Assembly: GCA_023129255.1 (NCBI GenBank)
Contig: JAGMCH010000007.1
Coordinates: forward strand, 1 to 43,465
Reading direction: 5' to 3'
DNA from: Dehalococcoidales bacterium
GTDB taxonomy: Bacteria; Chloroflexota; Dehalococcoidia; Dehalococcoidales; BS750m-G39
Length of the DNA: 43,465 nt
Positions within the stretch are counted from its first letter, which is position 1. The number at the start of each line of letters is the position of its first letter. Position numbers and translations under genes: made by a program. Below the pieces are notes generated by a model, which had not been told where the DNA came from, did not search any database, and worked only from the letters and a program-made list of their open reading frames with translations. Shown here piece by piece: positions 37,031 to 43,465 of the stretch.

Positions 37031-38299
37031 CTAGATTGCTTTCTCCAGTAGTTCAACGACATCATAAACCTTGAGGCTGCTGCCACATTCTTTAATAGCC
37101 TGGTTAAAATTCTTCTCGCACCAGGGACAGGCAGTGACGAGCGCCTCAGCCCCGGTAGATTCGGCTTCAGCGATTCTCTCATCGGCTGTCCACAGGGAGA
37201 ACTCGGGGTTTGACTCATTCACCCCACCTCCGGCACCGCAACACCAGGCGTATTCCTTTATCCTGTCCATTTCCACCAGTTTTAAGCCGGGAATACTCCT
37301 GAGGACATCCCGTGGTGGTTCATAAATGCCATAGGTGCCCCGCATCAGCTCCTTTGGCGGGTCAAACCGGCGCTGGAACCCGGGAATCTCTTTACCTTCC
37401 CAGTGTATGTACGGCTCGCCCAGCCGGCCAAGGTGACAGGGGTCATGATAGGTTACCTTCATAGCAACCTTCTTCCTTGGCTTAAGCCTGCCCTCTTTTA
37501 TTAAGCGGTCAAGGTACTCGGTAATATGCAGTACCTCCAGGTTTCCCTTCAGACCAAATTTATCGTAGAGCACCTTGAAGGCATGATAACAATCAGCACA
37601 GGCGGTAACTATTGTTTCCACGCCGCACTGCTTGAACAGCGCCATGTTGTTTTGAGCCTGTCGGATAAAATCGGTTTCATAGCCCATCTGGTATGCCCGA
37701 CCGCCACAGCATGACTCGTTTTCGCCGCCGATGCCGAAGTCAACACCGGCTTTGTTTAGCAGGTTTACGGTAGCTCTGGCTGTCTTCCACATATCTTTGT
37801 CGTAACTCGTCAGGCAACCCACATGATAAACAACCTTCGTCTTCTGCCTGGTAAAATCTTTTAACCCCAGCCCCTTAGCCCATTCTCCTCTTTTGGCTTT
37901 CGCCCCCGGTACCATGGTGCCCTGTTTCCTCAGGCTGTTAATCACCTTATCCAGGGCGGGGTTGGTATGACCTTCCTCGACTGCCTTAATCCTGAATTCA
38001 TATATCGGCTCCAGCACTTCCATGTCCATGGCGTACTTACAGGAGACATCGCAGGCGCCGCACATCTGACAGTTGTAGATGATATGAAGCAGCTTATCGG
38101 TGTACTCAAGTCTGTTATCCAGCATGGCCATGCCGATGTTTACTCTGCCGCCGCCGGAGTAAGCATTGAAATTATACTTAGATATGCTGGGGCAGACATT
38201 TGCCGGCTGAACCCCCTTCATCTTTTCCAGGGGGATAAATTTGCAGATTGAGCACTTGGCGCACAGCTCCATGTCTTTTCGGTAGTCTTCTAATGCCAT
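37031..38299 (-). CDS. GlcF/HdrD-like Fe-S protein with two CCG domains
   Basis: The 422-residue protein has two ferredoxin-type clusters near the N-terminus (C13, C16, C19, C36 and C77, C80, C83, C87) and two cysteine-rich CCG domains, ESCCGGRAYQMG near 197-207 and YAWCCGAGGG near 360-370. Each domain has a preceding CxxC-type cysteine (VGCLTSYDK, CHLG) and a following one (CADCYH, CPWCEKNF). This is the GlcF/HdrD architecture that takes electrons from a flavin dehydrogenase and passes them to quinone, ferredoxin or heterodisulfide. It lies between two FAD-oxidase genes and is the likely electron hub. Confidence 0.85.
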   Translation of the reverse strand: MALEDYRKDMELCAKCSICKFIPLEKMKGVQPANVCPSISKYNFNAYSGGGRVNIGMAMLDNRLEYTDKLLHIIYNCQMCGACDVSCKYAMDMEVLEPIYEFRIKAVEEGHTNPALDKVINSLRKQGTMVPGAKAKRGEWAKGLGLKDFTRQKTKVVYHVGCLTSYDKDMWKTARATVNLLNKAGVDFGIGGENESCCGGRAYQMGYETDFIRQAQNNMALFKQCGVETIVTACADCYHAFKVLYDKFGLKGNLEVLHITEYLDRLIKEGRLKPRKKVAMKVTYHDPCHLGRLGEPYIHWEGKEIPGFQRRFDPPKELMRGTYGIYEPPRDVLRSIPGLKLVEMDRIKEYAWCCGAGGGVNESNPEFSLWTADERIAEAESTGAEALVTACPWCEKNFNQAIKECGSSLKVYDVVELLEKAI

Positions 38300-38331
38300 C
38301 TCTTTGCCTCCTTAACTTTATCCCGACAGGG

Positions 38332-39798
38332 TTAGAAACACAATTTCCCTGGATTCATAACATGGTTAGGGTCTAATATTGACTTAACCTTCTTCAGGGC
38401 GGCAACGCTGGCGGCGTCGCGATTGATGATAATATCGGTGCTTTCGCCGTAAGGTCGGGAGAAGAATGCCCCCTTAGCCATCAGGTTATTGATGGTGCTG
38501 GTGGCCAGCTTCCTCACCCTCTCCGACTGGCTCGGATTTTCCGGGTCATAGAACAGGTTAAATTCGCAGTGGCAGTTGACCCCCTGTACTATCGGCTGGA
38601 GGTAGATACCCATATCTGAAGCCGGGTAGCCAGCCTCATCAGCCATATCATACATGGCTGAAATCAAACCGGGGAGCTTATCATTGATGGTGATAAAGAA
38701 TATGTCGTGGCAGCCTCCCTGGTAGCGGAGCTTCCAGTACGGCTCTTTGGAAGGGCGCTGTACGGCTTTTAATAATTCAAGAGCTGAAACCCTGCTGACG
38801 GCTCCCACCGGTTCTAAGCCGGTTCGCTGGGCGATATCGGTCGTGTCCTTTATCTGGTAGCTGATTCTCTTCTCGGGCAGGTATTCGTAGCCGGCGATGT
38901 TGAAGAAAAGTGTCCAGGGTGGCAGACTGTCCTTGATGTCCTGGTAATCGTCGGGAAATTTCTTAGCCATAATGGCTGCTAGATTAATATTGTTTAATAT
39001 AAAGCACTCGTTGACCAGTTGCAGTCTGGTCAGCCAGTGAACCAGCTCTAGCAGTTTATCCAGCTGTGAGGAGCCGACCAGGAAAGGCTCTTCAATGCTG
39101 GGGAGCAGTTCGCACCTCAGTGAAGCCCAGGTAACGATGCCCATTGTACCCTGTGCCCCCTGAATAAGCCGGTGCCAGGAAACTTGAGCCGGCCCTGCCG
39201 CTTCCTTTTGCGATGCTCCCACCGCCCATTGCTCTTCGATGGTGCCGGGACCGGCGGCGGCTCCAGTCCTGAACATCTCGCCAGTGCCGAAGATGACCTC
39301 AACACAAGCCAACGGGTCGGATATATCCCAGTGGTACTTAGGCATTACCACCGGCTCTCTCTCCAGCATGCTGCCGATGACTGACTTCGACTTTCTGGGC
39401 AGCAGCGGCATATTAAGCCTCAGTCCTTCTTTTTCTACCGCTGGTATTAGTTCCTCGAATGTTACCCCCGGTTCAACCATGGCCACCCGGTTCATTCGGT
39501 CAACCCTGATAATCCTTTTCATATCGCTTAAGTCTACGATAACTGCCCCCCCGATGCCGGGGATGGTATCGCCGCGAAAGTGGGGTGCCCCCGAGCTTAC
39601 CGGTACCAGCGGCGTTAGCGTCTCTTTAGCCAGGTTAACCAGCTTGTCTATATCTTTGGCATTTCTCGGCTTGACCACATAATCCGGCTTTATGGGCTTA
39701 ACGAAGCTCATATCCCCGGCGTATTCCTCTAATGTCGCCGGGTTATGGCTCACATTAGTCGCCCCGACTATCTTGGCCAGCTTCTTTTCATCAATCAT
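38332..39798 (-). CDS. FAD-binding oxidoreductase, GlcD/VAO-type (first oxidase of the cluster)
   Basis: The 488-residue flavoprotein has an FAD_binding_4 domain with PDYVVKPRNAKDIDKLVNLAKETLTPLVPVSSGA at about 38-75, GGAVIVDLSDMKRIIRVDRMNRVAMVEPGVTFEEL, and the terminal KVKSILDPNHVMNPGKLCF. It is a paralogue of, but clearly different from, the oxidase at 35453-37015, and may form a heteromeric complex with it and the Fe-S protein. The start ATG is followed 46 bases upstream by the NTF2-like gene stop, in the same transcript. Confidence 0.83.
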   Translation of the reverse strand: MIDEKKLAKIVGATNVSHNPATLEEYAGDMSFVKPIKPDYVVKPRNAKDIDKLVNLAKETLTPLVPVSSGAPHFRGDTIPGIGGAVIVDLSDMKRIIRVDRMNRVAMVEPGVTFEELIPAVEKEGLRLNMPLLPRKSKSVIGSMLEREPVVMPKYHWDISDPLACVEVIFGTGEMFRTGAAAGPGTIEEQWAVGASQKEAAGPAQVSWHRLIQGAQGTMGIVTWASLRCELLPSIEEPFLVGSSQLDKLLELVHWLTRLQLVNECFILNNINLAAIMAKKFPDDYQDIKDSLPPWTLFFNIAGYEYLPEKRISYQIKDTTDIAQRTGLEPVGAVSRVSALELLKAVQRPSKEPYWKLRYQGGCHDIFFITINDKLPGLISAMYDMADEAGYPASDMGIYLQPIVQGVNCHCEFNLFYDPENPSQSERVRKLATSTINNLMAKGAFFSRPYGESTDIIINRDAASVAALKKVKSILDPNHVMNPGKLCF

Positions 39799-39844
39799 TT
39801 GTGCCTCCTCTCGAAGGGTTCTTCAGCTTGCCTTGCGTCAGATT

Positions 39845-40492
39845 CTAGTCTTTATATGGTTCCGGTGGTGGCGGAGGGAATACGTTTATTCTGTATCGGC
39901 TGTAGGGCAGATAGTTGGTGGCTGGTTTGTCCGGCGTATTATCCGGCAGACCGGCGATACTTCCAGTTATCGGCTCTTCCACCCAGTTCGAATCAACCGG
40001 GCACATGTAGGCGATGTTGTAGGCAAGCTTGAAGAATTTCCACTCGCCGTCTTCCTTAACATATTCCATGTCGTACTTACCCAGGCACCACATGCAGTCC
40101 AGCTTGCCTTTGCGCATCCCGCTGACGCTGCCGTGGGAGAACCAGACCCCCTTAGCTCTGGTCCCGTCCTTGTTTATCTCGATGATAGGATTCTGCGTCA
40201 TATGTATTGCCAGCCAGCCCGGCGCGCCGCGGTAGCGCTCTTCGCTCAAGACGGTGTTCCAGAACCGCTTGACACCTTTGATACCCTCGTAGATGCCGGC
40301 ATCCTCTATTGCCATATAGACGCCGGGCGTCTTCTGGGCAAAAAGGGAAGGTATCTCCGAGTTCCGGAGCATGAAGTACAGGTGGGCGTAGCGTGACTGC
40401 AGCTTACATATCTCTATGTAGTCCTTGACTTTGGATAGCTCGGCCATCTGCTTTTTCAACTGGGCTACTTCGGCTTTCAGGTCGTCAGTCAT
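39845..40492 (-). CDS. NTF2/SnoaL-like protein
   Basis: The 215-residue protein starts with a short coiled-coil-like helix (LKAEVAQLKKQMAELSKVKDYIEICKLQSRYA) typical of SnoaL-like (PF13577) proteins. A cone-shaped NTF2-like fold follows (IKRFWNTVL, PGWLAIHMTQNPIIEI, AKGVWFSHGSVSGM, WCLGKYDMEYVKEDGEWKFFKLAYNIAY). Relatives bind or transform hydrophobic, often aromatic or polyketide-like ligands. The proline-rich C-terminus is unusual. It is first gene of the FAD-oxidase operon with a strong promoter. Confidence 0.75.
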   Translation of the reverse strand: MTDDLKAEVAQLKKQMAELSKVKDYIEICKLQSRYAHLYFMLRNSEIPSLFAQKTPGVYMAIEDAGIYEGIKGVKRFWNTVLSEERYRGAPGWLAIHMTQNPIIEINKDGTRAKGVWFSHGSVSGMRKGKLDCMWCLGKYDMEYVKEDGEWKFFKLAYNIAYMCPVDSNWVEEPITGSIAGLPDNTPDKPATNYLPYSRYRINVFPPPPPEPYKD

Positions 40493-40553
40493 TTTTGCCT
40501 CCTCTCACTTCGTAAGGAAATTCAATTTCTTTAGTGTGGGGCTACCGCTGCTT

Positions 40554-40582
40554 ATTATGTATCCTTATCATCTGGCTGTCAA
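40554..40582 (-). promoter_or_regulatory. Promoter of the NTF2-like/FAD-oxidase operon
   Basis: On the minus strand TTGACA (40577-40582) and CATAAT (40554-40559) are 17 bp apart, about 60 bases before the ATG at 40492. An AGAGGAGG site lies directly before the start codon. Confidence 0.7.
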
Positions 40583-40601
40583 TAACCTGGCATTAACAGC
40601 A

Positions 40602-40630
40602 TTGACAAAATTAGGGTAACAAATCATAAT
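40602..40630 (+). promoter_or_regulatory. Divergent promoter of the cupin gene
   Basis: TTGACA (40602-40607) and CATAAT (40625-40630) are 17 bp apart on plus. Hexamers and spacing are the same as in the divergent minus-strand promoter 20 bases away, which points to shared control. Confidence 0.65.
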
Positions 40631-40720
40631 AGCCACGCACTTGGTCTCGGTACTGTCCGTATATTTAAGGTATATCAACCTGTTCCCGGATGAAAAATAA
40701 AAGAAGGAGGGCATAAGAAA

Positions 40721-41212
40721 GTGGCTGAGACAAAATACGGGAAATATATCATAAGAGAACCCTTAGAAAAAGGATTGACACCGATGCTACACATATGTGG
40801 TGAAGAAGGTTGTCATGGAGCCAAGTTTCCCAACTTTCCGGTTGAAGTCCAACTACTTTGCGTCACCGAACCGCTCGCATTTCCTCATCCGCCCCACGCA
40901 CACGACGCCGACGAACTCTTTTTCATCTTTGGCAGTAACCCTCAGAATTACTACGATTTTGACGCCGAAATCGAGATATCTTTGGGCAAGGAAGGAGAAA
41001 AACATATAATTAACACCACATCCATTGTCTACATCCCTAAGGGGTTAGTACACGGTCCGATTGCCATTAAGAAGGTGAATAAACCTTTTCAATGGATGCA
41101 TGTTCTCTTTACTCCTAAATACGACATGTCAGTAGGTGACGTTTCGCAGCACCCTACACACCCTCGTGAGCGCTATTCGCCTGAGGAAATAAAAAAGCTA
41201 AAGGGGCGCTAG
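40721..41212 (+). CDS. Cupin-like protein
   Basis: The 163-residue protein resembles a single-domain cupin. PHPPHAHDADELFFIFG supplies two histidines and a glutamate of motif 1 and YIPKGLVHGPI the histidine of motif 2, enough for metal binding. Start is GTG with AAGGAGGG upstream. Its N-terminus AETKYGKYIIREPLEKG is nearly the same as that of the cupin at 41229-41642 (AETKYGKHVMKAPIGLG), which is on the other strand, so the two are paralogues. Function is unknown; it may sense or modify the pathway substrate. Confidence 0.75.
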   Translation: MAETKYGKYIIREPLEKGLTPMLHICGEEGCHGAKFPNFPVEVQLLCVTEPLAFPHPPHAHDADELFFIFGSNPQNYYDFDAEIEISLGKEGEKHIINTTSIVYIPKGLVHGPIAIKKVNKPFQWMHVLFTPKYDMSVGDVSQHPTHPRERYSPEEIKKLKGR

Positions 41213-41228
41213 CCTTAAAGTCAAAGGG

Positions 41229-41642
41229 CTATTTGGACTTCGGCTTTCTTGTGTATTCGGGCGCCAGGAAAATATCCAGGTGACAAACGGGCTTGTCTAC
41301 CCTTTTATAGTTAAGGGGACAGTGAACCAGTCCCTTGGGGATGTGGACGATGCTGGGGGTGGTGATTACATGCTTCTCCCCTTCTTCACCCAGCGATAGC
41401 TCAATTTCAGCGTCAAGATTATCTATATTATTTGGGTCGCTGCCAAGAAAACAAATGAATTGGTCGAAATCGTGGGCGTGGGGCTCGTCCACCATGAGTA
41501 TAGGTTTTAAAATGGGGACATACACAATCCCCAAATTGACCCCCAAAGTCTTGCCGGTGAAGAATAAAAGCGGTGCCTGAGCTCCTTTTCCCAGTCCTAT
41601 GGGTGCCTTCATTACGTGTTTCCCATACTTTGTCTCCGCCAT
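41229..41642 (-). CDS. Cupin-like protein, paralogue of the convergent gene
   Basis: The 137-residue protein aligns with the cupin at 40721-41212 over most of its length: AETKYGKHVMKAPIG, EPHAHDFDQFICFLGSDPNNIDNLDAEIELSLGEEGEKHVI, VHIPKGLVHCPL. The first motif keeps both histidines, but the glutamate is replaced (DQFICFLG), so metal binding may differ. It follows the DUF169 gene closely on the minus strand. The two genes meet tail to tail with only 16 bases between. Confidence 0.75.
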   Translation of the reverse strand: MAETKYGKHVMKAPIGLGKGAQAPLLFFTGKTLGVNLGIVYVPILKPILMVDEPHAHDFDQFICFLGSDPNNIDNLDAEIELSLGEEGEKHVITTPSIVHIPKGLVHCPLNYKRVDKPVCHLDIFLAPEYTRKPKSK

Positions 41643-41661
41643 TTTTCTATATCCCCCTTTT

Positions 41662-42399
41662 TTATTTTTCGTATTCCTGCCTTAACTCGTTAACTGTCTT
41701 TTGAAGCTGATTCTGTTTCTCCTCATCACTTAACCTGTGCAGAGGCGGAACCCATTCCATATCCTGCAGGTTTTCTACCAGCATGGGCAGCGAGTCGTAG
41801 GGGATGGAGATGAGCATTAAGCCTTCCGGGAGTATCCCGCGTGCTTTCATGCCGAAACCAAGACCGGTGACTACATAATTCAGTTCGCCGCTTACATATG
41901 GATAAATATAAAGCCAGGTGCATATCAGCACCGGCGTGCTCCTGGTGGTTAACATCTTGCCGGTGGTATAGCAGTACGCCCTCAGTAAAACTTCGGCCTG
42001 GCTGGGGGTGGCGGTAATAATTAATACGTCTGGCTCGAACGAAAGTTTGTCCATAGGAGAGAAGGCAACATATCTAACGGTACCCTTGGCCAGCTTTGGG
42101 ATGTAATTATAGATTCTGCGGTTGGCACGCGCTTCTTTATATATACCATCCTTAGGGCCCACCTGCCCACTCTCGAAAATGGGGTCAGGCTGCTCCATAC
42201 CCAGCACTACCGGCCCCATGCAGGTGAAATTTTCCCTCGCGGCGTAAAAAGGCGGGCTTTTCTGGGCCTCTCCCAGCATCTCGCAAAAAGCTAAACCCTT
42301 ATCCAGCTTCTTGATGTCGGCCGGTTTGTTGAGCAGAAACTTGACGCCTACCGGCGGTATCTCAAAATTGAACTTGTTAAATATTGATAAGTCGCTCAT
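41662..42399 (-). CDS. DUF169 family protein
   Basis: The 245-residue protein has the DUF169 pattern: PPVGVKFLLNKP near the start, FCEMLGEAQKSPPFYAARENFTCMGPVVLGM, FSPMDKLSFEPDVLIITATPSQAEVLLRAY, and a cysteine-containing VLICTWLYIYPYVSGELNYVVTGLGFGMKAR. DUF169 proteins are common in anaerobic archaea and bacteria. Their function is not established, though conserved cysteines suggest a redox or cofactor role. It is transcribed with the downstream cupin (19-base gap), separately from the FAD-oxidase operon. Confidence 0.82.
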   Translation of the reverse strand: MSDLSIFNKFNFEIPPVGVKFLLNKPADIKKLDKGLAFCEMLGEAQKSPPFYAARENFTCMGPVVLGMEQPDPIFESGQVGPKDGIYKEARANRRIYNYIPKLAKGTVRYVAFSPMDKLSFEPDVLIITATPSQAEVLLRAYCYTTGKMLTTRSTPVLICTWLYIYPYVSGELNYVVTGLGFGMKARGILPEGLMLISIPYDSLPMLVENLQDMEWVPPLHRLSDEEKQNQLQKTVNELRQEYEK

Positions 42400-42487
42400 A
42401 TTAGCCTCCTTGTAGAAAGTCCTTCTTCATGCATAAAAGACCGTGAGTATGCCCAAGGGAAAGGAGAGTGTCCTAACCGGCGCTAAT

Positions 42488-42676
42488 CTAGCCACCCCTC
42501 ATCATGCTGGGGAGCCAGAGACTTATCTGGGGAAAAGCTATTAAGATAGCCAGGAAGATAAAAAGTACAATCAGGAAAGGCAGCACTCCCCGGATAAGCT
42601 TATCCACCGGGATATCAAAGGCAGTTCTCATTAAAAACACGTCCAGTCCCATCGGCGTGGGTAATAGGGTCTTGCG
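42488..42676 (-). pseudogene. C-terminal remnant of a TRAP transporter large permease (DctM)
   Basis: Reading the minus strand gives TLLPTPMGLDVFLMRTAFDIPVDKLIRGVLPFLIVLFIFLAILIAFPQISLWLPSMM, the typical last two segments of DctM. It ends with a stop at 42488-42490. Upstream the frame is closed by stops (for example TAA near 42680), so only about 60 residues remain. The ORF track does not list it because it has no start. It indicates that a solute uptake system was once linked to this cluster. Confidence 0.7.
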
Positions 42677-42721
42677 TTAGCGAAAGCAGTTTATAAGTCG
42701 TAGGCTTGGTGGGTTTACAGC

Positions 42722-42749
42722 TTGACACACGGCTATTATAGCATATCAT
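42722..42749 (+). promoter_or_regulatory. Promoter of the HAD hydrolase gene
   Basis: TTGACA (42722-42727) and TATCAT (42744-42749) are 16 bp apart, giving a leader of about 145 bases before the ATG at 42902. Nothing else is recognised between 42680 and 42900. Confidence 0.5.
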
Positions 42750-42901
42750 GTCAACTTACCGTCTCTTGGATTATTGCTATGTTATTACTACCAACCATAA
42801 CTTAATGGAACCTTTATCTTCACCTGCTTTACAGCTGAGGTTGTTTCGGTTACAATGCTATGATTACTACGCTCACTCATTACTTCATGGGAGGGAGCTC
42901 T

Positions 42902-43465
42902 ATGATTAAAGCGGTCTTTTTTGATCTCTATAATACCTTGGTTGGCTATGCCCCGCCCCGTGAAGAGCTTGAGGCAAGGGTGCTTAAGGACTTGGGCATA
43001 GATGTGAGCCCAGAGGCTTTTCGCCGTCCCTTGGTCGTCGCCGACGAGTTCATCTATCGGGAGCATGCCCGTTACCCGTTGGGTAAACGGTCTAAAGAGG
43101 AAACGATAGCTCTCTATGCGCAATATCAGGGGATAGTGCTCAGGGAGGCAGGGATAGAAGCATCCCAGGAGCTCATCGCCAGCATACTGGGCAAATGGCA
43201 GCAGATTAAGTTTAAGATGGTGCTCTTTGATGATGTCATGCCCGCCTTGACCCACCTTGGGGAGCGGGGGCTGATCTTGGGGCTTATTTCCAATGTGGAC
43301 CGTGATATAACTCCTCTTTGTCAGGAGCTGGGGCTCTCAGCCTGGCTTCAAGTGGTGGTCACCTCTCAAGAATTGGGCTTTAATAAGCCTCAGCCTGAGA
43401 TATTCCAGGAGGCGCTAAAACAGGCTGGGGTGAAGTCCTCAGAGGCAATCTATGTCGGAGACCAG
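42902..43465 (+). CDS. HAD-superfamily hydrolase, 3' end outside the window
   Basis: The gene runs off the right edge, so the track does not list it. The visible 188 residues begin MIKAVFFDLYNTLVGYAPP, where motif I is DLYNT with the nucleophile Asp8. They continue with a helical cap (about 16-105), motif II LGLISNVD, motif III lysine in LGFNKPQPEIF, and motif IV YVGDQ at the edge. This is a subfamily I (haloacid dehalogenase/phosphoglycolate phosphatase-like) member; substrate unknown. GGGAGGGAG precedes the ATG. The minus-strand ORF 42788-43255 in the track is its shadow. Confidence 0.9.
   Translation, partial: MIKAVFFDLYNTLVGYAPPREELEARVLKDLGIDVSPEAFRRPLVVADEFIYREHARYPLGKRSKEETIALYAQYQGIVLREAGIEASQELIASILGKWQQIKFKMVLFDDVMPALTHLGERGLILGLISNVDRDITPLCQELGLSAWLQVVVTSQELGFNKPQPEIFQEALKQAGVKSSEAIYVGDQ

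Noticed and set aside
42788-43255. 155-residue minus-strand ORF
   Set aside because: It is antisense to the HAD hydrolase, which has all four HAD motifs and a ribosome-binding site.

Overview
The window looks like a chromosomal contig of an anaerobic Chloroflexota bacterium, most likely of the Dehalococcoidia. This is inference from gene content: a tubulin/FtsZ-like protein beside glycolytic genes, Wood-Ljungdahl type methylene-tetrahydrofolate reductase genes, an aldehyde ferredoxin oxidoreductase fragment, and oxidase/Fe-S/URO-D-like gene sets without aerobic respiration genes. No rRNA or CRISPR array is present.

Region 1 (1-16.9 kb) is core genome, mostly on the minus strand: dnaX (cut by the window edge), a CetZ-like tubulin homologue, a tightly packed unit LOG-like gene - eno - tcmP-like - HgdB-like - gap, then ligA-pth, a DUF1015 gene on plus, serA with a serine/alanine-glyoxylate aminotransferase (serine/glycine metabolism), ribF-tyrS, and a small membrane protein. 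GC-rich palindromic repeats fill the intergenic spaces near 7.1-7.3 and 10.0-10.1 kb.

Region 2 (16.9-33.4 kb) is a 16.4-kb integrative element in a tRNA-Thr(CGT) gene. The 5' half of the tRNA is left at 16909 with its native-looking promoter. The full tRNA is rebuilt at 33345-33415, directly after a tyrosine recombinase whose stop codon lies inside it. Cargo: (a) an NCS1 permease, Asp/Glu/hydantoin racemase, M29 aminopeptidase and DUF917 operon preceded by a strong promoter and a leader ending in an intrinsic terminator; (b) a nitroreductase and a small partner; (c) a racemase pseudogene; (d) a PAS-GAF histidine kinase and NarL-type regulator followed by a three-gene C1 module: a 709-aa flavin/Fe-S/MvhD fusion, a MetV-like protein and MetF, then a two-receiver regulator; (e) a membrane-anchored methyltransferase and a small unknown protein. 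Several TAGGG-n-CCCTA palindromes lie upstream of the regulator and C1 genes.

Region 3 (33.4-42.7 kb) is an accessory region: a truncated aldehyde ferredoxin oxidoreductase, a URO-D-like protein without the usual zinc ligands, an operon of NTF2-like protein, FAD oxidase, GlcF/HdrD-like Fe-S protein and second FAD oxidase, two paralogous cupins on opposite strands, a DUF169 protein and the tail of a TRAP permease gene. It resembles a catabolic unit for an unidentified, perhaps aromatic or hydroxylated, substrate. The window ends inside a HAD-family hydrolase.

The strongest candidate for an undescribed system is the mobile C1-reductase/two-component module. The leader upstream of the permease operon and the double FAD-oxidase cluster come next. 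All functional statements rest on reading motifs by eye; no database search was run.
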